A DNA stretch of 64,000 bases from Pseudomonadales bacterium (lineage in GTDB: Bacteria; Pseudomonadota; Gammaproteobacteria; Pseudomonadales; Azotimanducaceae), in assembly GCA_029251375.1 (NCBI GenBank), contig JAQXDL010000021.1, positions 62,001 to 126,000 of the forward strand, written 5' to 3'. A program made the position numbers and the translations under genes. How positions within the stretch are numbered: the first letter of the stretch is position 1; each line of letters opens with the position of its first letter. The notes beneath the pieces are model-generated. The model was not told the DNA's origin. It ran no database searches and was given only the letters and a program-made list of their open reading frames with translations. Positions 56,998 through 64,000 of the stretch are shown in pieces.

Positions 56998-57197
56998 GTT
57001 TTAAGTAGTGCCAAATTAGACGTTTATTGTAAAGCAGAAGACCGGCTGGCAGCAGTCTTTATGTAAACATATTGTAATGGAAATCAACATGTTACGCAGA
57101 TTTGAAAAAGGCAAACAGGTAATGCCCAACAAATTTCATATGTAGCTGATAGATGGTCGAAAATGGCGTGTGAAAGGTGGGTGGTAGACCGCTCGAG

Positions 57198-59240
57198 TTA
57201 AAAAAACAGTGTAATGACGCTGGATTTATCGTCCGTCCATTTGATGGGTGATTTGTTCGATTGCGCGTTTGTCCCTTTTTCTCTCAGTGCTTTTAGCAAC
57301 ACGGGGTTGTTTGTTTCGATAAGCCAATTGGCTGATGAAATATCCCAACTTGGATCGTCTTCACTTTGTACCTGAATAAGTTCGTGTTGGTAGCCCGCGA
57401 CGCGGCGCATTTGGTTGTGATGCTCAGCAACAGGAACGAGATCGATGTATTTATTTGAAAGGTGGATCGCTAGCGCGCCATCTTCTTTCAATAAGTCCCA
57501 ATAGAGTGACCACGCTTCTTCGGTAAGCAGGTGTGATGGAATGGCGTCGCCACTGAAAGCGTCGATGACAAGAATGTCGTACCGAATACCGGCGTCAAAA
57601 TTTTCTTGTAGTGCCAGCCGGCCATCAGCCATTGTAATGTTGATATGGGCCTGCGAGTTTTTAAGATAGCTGAAATAGTTTTCCGCGGCCGTCAACGAGT
57701 CGCTGTTGATCTCGAAAAAATCAATGTTGTCACCCGTTCTGCCATAGGCTGCGAGCGTGCCTGCGCCCAAGCCAATCACACCGATTCGGCGTTGCTTGGC
57801 AGGATAGTAATTGAGTGTGACGCCGACACCACTGCGTTCACTAAAATAAGTGTTGGGTATCGCCTCATACTGTTTTGCGATCAGCTGAGAGCCATGGTTT
57901 ATACCGTCGTTGTATAGGCGCCGATGCGCCGCAGCTGTTCCTGTACCTATTTCTAAAACCTTTAAGACGCCATAAAAGCTGCGAAAATTTGCGTTCTCGA
58001 CGACGTTTTTAGGGAAGCTACGCTTCTCAATGTTTACGAAACTGACGGCTAATAGCAGAGCGCTAGCAGAAAACGCGGTAAGCAAGGGACGGCGAAACTG
58101 CTCGTAGCTGCGTGAGAACATATAGCCGATCAGTAAAATTGTGAATACCAATCCTATCGGAAACTCGAAATAGTCTGGGAGGATAAAGGGTGAAGCGATC
58201 GTCGCTAACAAGGTACCTATTACACCACCACTTGAAATGTAGAGGTAGAAAGTTGTTAGGCTGCCTTTATTAGGTCTCATAAGAACAATTTCGCCGTGAC
58301 ACAGGATGCAGACAAAAAATAGTGTTAGACAATAGATGCCAGTTTGCAGCGGCAGGCTAAGATTCTCATCACTTTGCAAAAGATAAAGATAACCAAGAAC
58401 GCCAACTGCCATGCCTAACAGTAATGGTAGACGTCGATACCAGTCAGGCCGATCGAATGTAAAAATGAACGACAATAAATACAAAGACAACGGTAATAAC
58501 CAGAGAAAGGGTATCGGTGCAACTTCGCGAGTGAGTGCATTCGTTGTTGCGACTAGCAAAAATGAAGCGGTCGCTGCCAGTATCATCCAGATGCCGCCGT
58601 CCGCAAACGTTATTGTTGCTCGAGGCTCTTTTGTTTTGTCTGCCTTGATAGAAAGCATTGAATAACCGACCACAACGCTCATACAAAAATACAGACAAAT
58701 GCCGTACTGCCAGATTGAAATTTGGTTGCTCAGGCCAATAAAAGGCTCTACCAAAATTGGATAGCTCAATAGCGCGAGGAGCGAGCCTGCATTAGAAAGC
58801 GCGTAAAGCCGATAGGGTTGATCGTTGTCTAAGCCGTACCAATATTGGATTAAAGGGCTGGTTGCGGATAGCGCGATGAATGGTAGCCCAACTGACACAA
58901 CTAGCTGCAAGCCAAGGCTGAGAGTTGCTGACATGTTGTGCTGGTCGATCTCGAATAAAGGCGATATAAAAACGGTGAAAAAGATCGCGGCTAGCACCAT
59001 AGTGGAATGAACAAGTCCTTGATATCGCGTTTCAACAAGCATGCGCAGGGCATGGGCATAACAATACCCAGACAGCAGTAACGCTTGGAATGCCAGTAAA
59101 CAGGTTATCCAGACTGAAGCGGCGCCACCATAAGATGGAAGAAGTTGTTTGGCGATTGTTGGCTGAATCGAAAAGATCAGGTAGGCACCCGTGAAGAGGG
59201 TGATCATCTGCAAGGTTTTATTCAATCGATTCTTTCTCAT
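57198..59240 (-). CDS. Fused multi-helix membrane / spermidine-synthase-like protein
   Basis: 680 residues from ATG 59240, whose first bases overlap the stop of the upstream gene (ATGA); the frame is open to 59351 but that part lies inside the neighbour. The N-terminal ~430 residues contain about twelve hydrophobic helices; the C-terminal ~230 residues are a Rossmann methyltransferase-like fold with VIGLGAGTLAAYG, DFFEINSDSL and VIDAFSGDAIPSHLLT. This fusion is widespread and annotated as MFS/spermidine synthase, but it lacks the polyamine-binding residues of true SpeE, so aminopropyl transfer is doubtful. The substrate is unknown. It is in an operon with the lipoprotein gene. Confidence 0.88.
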   Translation of the reverse strand: MRKNRLNKTLQMITLFTGAYLIFSIQPTIAKQLLPSYGGAASVWITCLLAFQALLLSGYCYAHALRMLVETRYQGLVHSTMVLAAIFFTVFISPLFEIDQHNMSATLSLGLQLVVSVGLPFIALSATSPLIQYWYGLDNDQPYRLYALSNAGSLLALLSYPILVEPFIGLSNQISIWQYGICLYFCMSVVVGYSMLSIKADKTKEPRATITFADGGIWMILAATASFLLVATTNALTREVAPIPFLWLLPLSLYLLSFIFTFDRPDWYRRLPLLLGMAVGVLGYLYLLQSDENLSLPLQTGIYCLTLFFVCILCHGEIVLMRPNKGSLTTFYLYISSGGVIGTLLATIASPFILPDYFEFPIGLVFTILLIGYMFSRSYEQFRRPLLTAFSASALLLAVSFVNIEKRSFPKNVVENANFRSFYGVLKVLEIGTGTAAAHRRLYNDGINHGSQLIAKQYEAIPNTYFSERSGVGVTLNYYPAKQRRIGVIGLGAGTLAAYGRTGDNIDFFEINSDSLTAAENYFSYLKNSQAHINITMADGRLALQENFDAGIRYDILVIDAFSGDAIPSHLLTEEAWSLYWDLLKEDGALAIHLSNKYIDLVPVAEHHNQMRRVAGYQHELIQVQSEDDPSWDISSANWLIETNNPVLLKALREKGTNAQSNKSPIKWTDDKSSVITLFF

Positions 59241-60190
59241 TCCACCTTGCCGAGAAATGTATTCAGCATTAGCTCGGTTGTATTGAGTCGATATAAGTAG
59301 GGACCGTATAGGTTTGTGTTGGGTTGTTCCGCGGGGTTTGGCATCGCCCAATGATGGCCGAAGTTTCTGATTGTAAACTCGGTAAAGCGACTATTGCGCC
59401 TGCAGCCTATCCAACTCTTCTGCATTAACGTGCCCTCAACCATGCCAGATATTGATGTGGAGCAGCTTAACCATCGACTCCAATCACTGACACTTTTTCT
59501 GACGCTCGGCACCGATAACATTTGTGTCTCCGACAGTGCTATCTGTTTGGCTTGGAGTGGAGCGAAGGGATCTGCGTTGCCATATAAAATAATCGAGTTA
59601 GCGGGTGGCGAGGCGTCAACTGGTGTCTTGTTAAACATATAGCCGGCGACTAAACCGACCGCATGCAATGAATATTTAGTCTCTTGGGCAAAGCGAATCG
59701 CCATGCTGGCGCCGGTGCCAATGCCGAGAATAACAACCTTGCCGTCTTTGTCATGGTATTGATCAAGTAAGGCATTCAACAGGGCGACGTCATCAGCATC
59801 GGTGAAAAGTCCCGAACCGTCATTGAAAACTGCTCCTAGCGCATCCGGTGCGATGACTCGTATGGGTCGCTTTGCAATAGACGCTGAAATTCTGGTTGTT
59901 TCAAAAAAGCTTGTGCCATTACTGTTGTAATCATGTAGCAGTAAGACCGTATCAACGGGGCTTTTATTCGATTCAGAGATCGGGTCAGAGATCGTTGCAG
60001 ATGTGGCCTCGAGGTTGGCAACACTTGTGATATAGGTGCGCTCAATGTCGTTTACAGTGATCGATTGATTCGCATTTTGACATCCCTGCAAAAAAGCGAC
60101 GCTGAGCAATAGAACAAGCAATGGGCGAAATCGTAGGGTGTTGTTTTGAATAAAGGTTTGAGACAGTATTTTAATGGTGATGCTCTCCAA
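59237..60190 (-). CDS. Alpha/beta-hydrolase-like lipoprotein with altered nucleophile site
   Basis: 317 residues from TTG 60190 (no ATG or GTG precedes the signal). The N-terminal signal ends in a lipobox, VAFLQGC, so the protein is probably lipid-anchored. The fold resembles LpqC/PHB-depolymerase-type esterases: LLLHDYNSNGTSF, the elbow LGIGTGASMA, the acid YGNADPFAP and the His in FGHHWAMP. In the family the elbow is GxSxG; here Ser is replaced by Gly, while Asp and His remain. It may be inactive or use a different residue. It is translationally coupled to the membrane/spermidine-synthase-like gene. Confidence 0.72.
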   Translation of the reverse strand: MESITIKILSQTFIQNNTLRFRPLLVLLLSVAFLQGCQNANQSITVNDIERTYITSVANLEATSATISDPISESNKSPVDTVLLLHDYNSNGTSFFETTRISASIAKRPIRVIAPDALGAVFNDGSGLFTDADDVALLNALLDQYHDKDGKVVILGIGTGASMAIRFAQETKYSLHAVGLVAGYMFNKTPVDASPPANSIILYGNADPFAPLQAKQIALSETQMLSVPSVRKSVSDWSRWLSCSTSISGMVEGTLMQKSWIGCRRNSRFTEFTIRNFGHHWAMPNPAEQPNTNLYGPYLYRLNTTELMLNTFLGKVE

Positions 60191-60694
60191 AAGCGCTGCA
60201 GTTTGGCAGTTGTAGCAATGTGCGATAGGGCTTTGCGGTTATATTACCATGGGTTTGTGGAATGCGCGCGCTTGCAGGGTTTCTATGCGGCAAGTAGCAG
60301 CCACGCGTTTTAAGAATATGTAAAAAAATGATAGGAAATCTCGTTGTTTTTGTTTTGGCATGAATTGATCTAAGCGTCAGTGGCTATTTACTTGGCAACC
60401 AAAAGACCGTCGGCACAGATGCCGCATTAACGGGTCCTGCCGTTTAGCTTTTAGGGGAATTGTGCAGCGCCGGCGGCTTATAGATAATGGTATGGTTGGC
60501 TTCTCAGGCGTGTTGACAGAAGATGACCTAACGGTTTTCGGCGCGAAGCTGACTCTGCGCCGAGCGCAATGATATAAGTCGAGAAAGAAGGTCGAGGCAA
60601 GGCGGTTCGATCTTCATTTTTTTAGCGCGTTACTTTTTTCACGCGCCATTTTTTGCTCGCACAACCCACTTTGAATTAAGGTAAACACATCGCA
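60191..60694. other. Intergenic region upstream of the sugar dehydrogenase gene
   Basis: 504 bp without a recognisable gene. It contains a GC hairpin, CGGCGC (60539-60544) with GCGCCG (60557-60562), and a terminator-like element at 60625-60655 listed separately. A TTGACA at 60513-60518 has no matching -10 at normal spacing. Confidence 0.45.
60625..60655 (+). terminator. Terminator-like hairpin just before the sugar dehydrogenase gene
   Basis: Stem GCGCGT (60625-60630) with ACGCGC (60641-60646), a T-rich loop, followed by a run of six T. It lies only 40 bases before the start codon at 60695, so it could end a short upstream transcript or act as an attenuator. The stem is short. Confidence 0.4.
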
Positions 60695-62191
60695 ATGACT
60701 CAACCTATTAAATGGCTTCTGGCTATCGTCGCAACGTTATTGGTAGTGGCGCTAGCACTGTATATTGCGATGCGCGTGTTTGTCGGGGCAGTCGATCTCG
60801 ATGCGGTTTTAAATAATCCCGGCGAATTCAATGCTGCGAACGTCGGCTCGCAGATTCAAGTGCCCGAGGGTTTCTCTATTGGCACGTTTGCCACCAACTT
60901 AACCGGCGCGCGCGTTTTACGGTTTAGCGATGAGGGCCATCTACTTGTTTCAATGCCCAAGCTTGGCCAAATCATTATCCTTAAAGACGAGGATTCAGAC
61001 GGTCGAGCGGATCGGCGTGAGGTGTTGTTGGAAGGCCTAAATGGACCTAACGGTATCGATTTCTTTAAAGGTTGGTTGTACGTCGCAGAAACCGACGCGG
61101 TGGGGCGCGTCAGTTTCGATCATGCGACTGGCCGAACGACTTCGTCGTACCAACAAATTGTGACTGGACTGCCGGGCGGCGGTAATCATTGGAAGAAAAC
61201 TTTGCGATTTGGCCCCGATAACCTGATGTATGTGTCGATGGGATCATCCTGCAATGTCTGTACGGAAGATGACGAGCGTCGCGCTACCCTTGTGCGTTAT
61301 TCGCCTGATGGCAGCAACGAAATGATATTCGCCAGGGGGCTGCGTAATAGCGCGGGATTCGATTGGTCGGCAAGCGGTGACATCTATGCCACAGATAATG
61401 GTCGAGATTTACTCGGTGATGATTATCCGCCCTGCGAACTTAATCTGGTTACGCAAGGCGCCCATTATGGTTGGCCTTATGCAAACGGAGGTAAAGAGTC
61501 AGATCCAGATTTCGGCGCCGGTAATGAAGCCTTGATCGGAGAATCAGTCGCCCCAGTGCATAACTTTAAAGCGCATAACGCACCGCTGGGCATCGAGTTC
61601 ATCGACGCTGAAGGTTTACCCGAAGATTATCAAGGCGCGGCGATTGTCGCCCTGCACGGTTCGTGGAATCGCAGCGAGAAAGATGGCTACAAGGTTGTAT
61701 CGCTGCATTGGAATGCCGCAGGTGAGATCAGTGAGCGGGATTTTGTTTCGGGCTTTCTGGATGACGGTGATGTACTCGGTCGTCCCGCTGAAGTGGTGCA
61801 AGGACCTGATGGTGCGGTCTATATATCAGACGATTATAGTGGTGTGATCTATCGGGTAGCCTATGGGGAAACCCAGCAGCTTCAACTCGGCCCCGTTGCT
61901 GATGTCTACAGCGCAGAGAAAAGTTTGGCGAGTTATGCAAGCAAGGCCGGTGAAGTTGATAGATTAAAAGCTTCCGGCAAGGCGCTTTACGATCAGTTTC
62001 AATGTGTCGCCTGCCACAATGATAATGGTCGAGGTTTGAAAACGTTAGAAAAGTTGGGCGCGAAATACGATATTGATGCGTTATCAGAGTACCTAAAGCG
62101 GCCGAATGCGCCGATGCCACAGTTTCCCCTGGACGAAGCGCAACGAGAAGCGTTGTCTGTCTATCTGATTGATCGTTATCCGGGCAGCTAG
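60695..62191 (+). CDS. Membrane-anchored GSDH-type sugar dehydrogenase fused to cytochrome c
   Basis: 498 residues: an N-terminal membrane anchor (about 7-28), a six-bladed propeller of the glucose/sorbosone dehydrogenase type (about 50-400; VPEGFSIGTFA, GPNGIDFFKG, GARGLRNS-like FARGLRNSAGFDW, GAHYGWPYANGG, HGSWNRSEKDGYK), and a C-terminal class I cytochrome c domain with the haem site CVACH and a Met ligand candidate in APMPQFP. It would oxidise a sugar or alcohol in the periplasm, probably with PQQ, and pass electrons to the respiratory chain. Substrate and cofactor are inferred. Convergent 4-base overlap with the next gene. Confidence 0.87.
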   Translation: MTQPIKWLLAIVATLLVVALALYIAMRVFVGAVDLDAVLNNPGEFNAANVGSQIQVPEGFSIGTFATNLTGARVLRFSDEGHLLVSMPKLGQIIILKDEDSDGRADRREVLLEGLNGPNGIDFFKGWLYVAETDAVGRVSFDHATGRTTSSYQQIVTGLPGGGNHWKKTLRFGPDNLMYVSMGSSCNVCTEDDERRATLVRYSPDGSNEMIFARGLRNSAGFDWSASGDIYATDNGRDLLGDDYPPCELNLVTQGAHYGWPYANGGKESDPDFGAGNEALIGESVAPVHNFKAHNAPLGIEFIDAEGLPEDYQGAAIVALHGSWNRSEKDGYKVVSLHWNAAGEISERDFVSGFLDDGDVLGRPAEVVQGPDGAVYISDDYSGVIYRVAYGETQQLQLGPVADVYSAEKSLASYASKAGEVDRLKASGKALYDQFQCVACHNDNGRGLKTLEKLGAKYDIDALSEYLKRPNAPMPQFPLDEAQREALSVYLIDRYPGS

Positions 62192-62475
62192 CTGGTGAGT
62201 TCCAGCATGGTAATTTTTTCACGACCTTCGAGCATGGGAGTGATCTCTGAGACGACATTTTTGCGTTCAACTGAATGAAACCAGTTGTCCCAATCGACTT
62301 TAGAATTCCACTTAGACATAACAATGCGGCGATTGCTGTTGTTTGTGTCGACCAGTGATTCGCCGGAAATACAGCCCGGCGCCCGAATGACTGCGCTCAC
62401 TGTTCTTTTGATGGTGCAATCGTAGAAATGCTCTAAGCCCTCGGCAATGTTTCTTTCGATCAGTACGCGTATCAT
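62188..62475 (-). CDS. Small ABM-type (antibiotic biosynthesis monooxygenase-like) protein
   Basis: 95 residues with the alternating strand/helix pattern of dimeric alpha+beta barrel proteins: MIRVLIERNI, CTIKRTVSAVIRAPGCISG, RRIVMSKWNSKVDWDNWFHS. Members range from quinol monooxygenases to haem-degrading enzymes; no substrate can be assigned. Its 3' end overlaps the convergent dehydrogenase gene by 4 bases. GCAGCT/AGCTGC (62489-62508) forms a small hairpin in its 5' leader. Confidence 0.78.
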   Translation of the reverse strand: MIRVLIERNIAEGLEHFYDCTIKRTVSAVIRAPGCISGESLVDTNNSNRRIVMSKWNSKVDWDNWFHSVERKNVVSEITPMLEGREKITMLELTS

Positions 62476-62608
62476 AGCTTTATGTGTTGCAGCTAAAAAA
62501 AGAGCTGCGGATTATACTCCCAGCCTCTTTAAAGGGAAGTAAAACTTAGTCGCTTGAGGGATAATGCGGTCTGTTTTGGCGAGAATTTGCGAATAATCGG
62601 GTTTAAGA

Positions 62609-62842
62609 ATGTCGATAGATGAAGATGTATATGTTGATACCACGGGGCTTCGTTGCCCCGAACCATTGATGGTGGTGCGCAACAAAATGATGGATATGAC
62701 ATCGGGGCAGGTGATTAAGGTGCTCGCGACGGACCCGTCAACCAGCTGGGATTTTCCGAAATTTTGTAATTTTCTCGGCCACGAGTTACTTGAAAAAAAT
62801 CAGCATGACGACCAGTACATCTATTGGATAAAGAAGGGTTAG
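62609..62842 (+). CDS. TusA-like sulfurtransferase
   Basis: 77 residues matching the TusA/YeeD fold: VDTTGLRCPEPLMVVRNKM with the sulfur-carrying Cys16 in RCPEP, then VIKVLATDPSTSWDFPKFC. It could relay persulfide sulfur to tRNA or cofactor thiolation; true TusA versus a paralog cannot be settled. It starts a short run of four genes, 6 bases before the next. Confidence 0.92.
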   Translation: MSIDEDVYVDTTGLRCPEPLMVVRNKMMDMTSGQVIKVLATDPSTSWDFPKFCNFLGHELLEKNQHDDQYIYWIKKG

Positions 62843-62848
62843 GCACGG

Positions 62849-63325
62849 ATGCATTACTATTTCGCTTACGGCAGTAATATGAATCCAGACCGGGTCTCTG
62901 GCCGTCAGATGGACTTCAAGCATTATGAGCCCGGTTACTTGCAGGGCTATCGTTTAGCTTTCAACAAGCGGTCGGTAATCTACCCGGGCGCGGCTTCGGC
63001 GAACGTCATGCAAGACACCGCAAGCGTTGTTGAAGGTGTCGTCTATCATCTAACTGACCATAAGCAAATCGAAACAATGGACCCGTTTGAAGGCTATCCG
63101 GTCCGATACGACCGATGCCTTTTGCCGATCCAAACCCAAGACCAGCAGTTGAATGTTTGGGTATATATTGCCAATCCGGAATTTGTTCAAGAAGGTTTGC
63201 GTCCCAATCGTTGGTATCTGAATCACTTACTTGCCGGCCGTACACATTTGTCCGAAGACTATTATCAAGCGATCGCTGACACCCAATGCCTACCCAATAC
63301 TGATCTAGAACCCACTGCAAAATGA
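62849..63325 (+). CDS. Gamma-glutamylcyclotransferase-like protein (AIG2/GGCT fold)
   Basis: 158 residues. It shows the substrate-loop YFAYGSNMNPDR at the N-terminus and the catalytic Glu81 in MDPFEGYPVRYDR, both typical of GGCT-like enzymes that release 5-oxoproline from gamma-glutamyl compounds. The family is broad and the substrate is unknown. It overlaps epmC by 4 bases (ATGA). Confidence 0.88.
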   Translation: MHYYFAYGSNMNPDRVSGRQMDFKHYEPGYLQGYRLAFNKRSVIYPGAASANVMQDTASVVEGVVYHLTDHKQIETMDPFEGYPVRYDRCLLPIQTQDQQLNVWVYIANPEFVQEGLRPNRWYLNHLLAGRTHLSEDYYQAIADTQCLPNTDLEPTAK

Positions 63326-63882
63326 TGGTTGAACATGCCCGTAACAATACAGTGCTTGACGCCCTCGCCATTACGGGTGTTTTCAATGATTTGTTCGCCG
63401 CCGGCTACGACACCACATTGCGTGGTGGCAGAGATGAGCCGCACTATCTAGCGAACACCACTGATGGGCGTGTGATCTACTTTAAGGAAGACTTCGAGTC
63501 GAGTGCATTGCACGAAGCCGCACACTGGTTGATTGCGGGTGAGCAGCGACGCAGTCAGGAGGACTACGGTTATTGGTATCAGCCTAATCGTGACGCAGAC
63601 AATCAGCGGCAGTTTGAGTCGGTTGAGGTCAAACCTCAGGCACTTGAATGGATCTTGAGCATGGCGGCGGCTGTTAATTTTCGCATCAGTGCTGATAACT
63701 TATCGCTCGTCGACCACGACACAGGACAGTTTCGAGCAGCTGTCAGGCAACAGGTACTAAGTCTCATTGAGCAAGGATTAACAGGCAGAGCAGCGATGTT
63801 TGCTGACGCACTTTCAAAGGCAAGTGGCATTGGTGAAGACTATTTTGACGCTGCCCACTATCAGGAGTTACCGCCACAATGA
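63322..63882 (+). CDS. epmC: Elongation factor P hydroxylase EpmC
   Basis: 186 residues. Matches E. coli YfcM/EpmC, which hydroxylates the beta-lysylated lysine of EF-P: DEPHYLAN, the metal site ALHEAAHW (His64, Glu65, His68), AGEQRR, GYWYQP and VEVKPQALEW are all conserved. The presence of EpmC predicts epmA, epmB and a lysine-type EF-P elsewhere in the genome. It is translationally coupled on both sides by ATGA overlaps. Confidence 0.95.
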   Translation: MMVEHARNNTVLDALAITGVFNDLFAAGYDTTLRGGRDEPHYLANTTDGRVIYFKEDFESSALHEAAHWLIAGEQRRSQEDYGYWYQPNRDADNQRQFESVEVKPQALEWILSMAAAVNFRISADNLSLVDHDTGQFRAAVRQQVLSLIEQGLTGRAAMFADALSKASGIGEDYFDAAHYQELPPQ

Positions 63883-64000
63883 TGCCCGCTCATTATCAAA
63901 CTGAACCCGGTTTTGACCCCGCCGAAGATCACGTCGGCCCTTTCTTCTTTGTTAAGCAGAATGACAAATTGAGTTATGCCTTTGAAGCAGGCCAATCCCA
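63879..64000 (+). CDS. Probable PaaI-type thioesterase (3' end cut by window)
   Basis: Only the first 40 codons are visible, from ATG 63879 (overlapping the epmC stop) or ATG 63882. The sequence DPAEDHVGPFFF resembles the N-terminal D(P)xExHxGPxxF signature of many PaaI/hotdog acyl-CoA thioesterases. The frame is open to the window edge. The call rests on this short motif. Confidence 0.5.
   Translation, partial: MMPAHYQTEPGFDPAEDHVGPFFFVKQNDKLSYAFEAGQS

Noticed and set aside
59241-59351. N-terminal extension of the membrane/spermidine-synthase-like protein
   Set aside because: It lies within the upstream lipoprotein gene; ATG 59240 forms an ATGA overlap and begins just before the first helix.

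Overview
The window looks like a chromosomal segment of a marine-type gammaproteobacterium of moderate GC. The evidence is the Na+-pumping NADH:quinone oxidoreductase operon together with gammaproteobacterial housekeeping genes (long-form GAPDH, TtcA, YaaA, TesA next to YbbA/YbbP, YheU, EpmC). I cannot assign a genus. I see no tRNA, rRNA, CRISPR array, insertion sequence or phage gene. Coding density is high and almost every gene is intact; the first and last genes are cut by the window edges.

Layout. 1-7.9 kb: the end of a GAPDH gene, a 727-bp non-coding stretch with inverted repeats, then nqrABCDEF closed by a bidirectional terminator. 7.9-11.8 kb: a minus-strand run yaaA, AcoX-like kinase, MORN-repeat protein, Nudix hydrolase. 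11.9-19.4 kb: a signalling cluster in which two paralogous CHASE2 membrane sensors carry different outputs (Ser/Thr kinase and adenylate cyclase), flanking a PP2C phosphatase, an FHA protein and a secreted FecR-like protein. 19.4-26.5 kb: BolA, a zinc metallopeptidase, TesA divergent from YbbA/YbbP, a polysaccharide deacetylase and TtcA. 26.5-33.7 kb: a response regulator and a 2139-residue hybrid histidine kinase whose N-terminal Ser/Thr kinase domain appears catalytically dead. 33.9-34.2 kb: yheU.

34.7-57.0 kb is the most unusual part. A five-gene plus-strand operon encodes one small and three medium exported DUF11-type proteins and a 2465-residue outer-membrane protein (cadherin-like, duplicated module, DUF11, SdrD-B-like, OmpA-like peptidoglycan-binding domain, C-terminal beta-barrel). 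Convergent to it is a 9.9-kb gene for a 3299-residue exported protein built from six tandem units of about 425-450 residues. All five DUF11 proteins without a barrel stop at the same beta-strand of the DUF11 fold, while four of the operon proteins begin with a strand resembling the missing one. I propose an uncharacterised surface structure with head-to-tail strand exchange; this is inference, not demonstrated.

57.2-64 kb: a lipoprotein esterase-like gene translationally coupled to a fused membrane/spermidine-synthase-like protein, a membrane-anchored sugar dehydrogenase-cytochrome c protein, a small ABM-type protein, then a compact group TusA-like, gamma-glutamylcyclotransferase-like, EpmC and the start of a probable PaaI-type thioesterase, the last three linked by ATGA overlaps.
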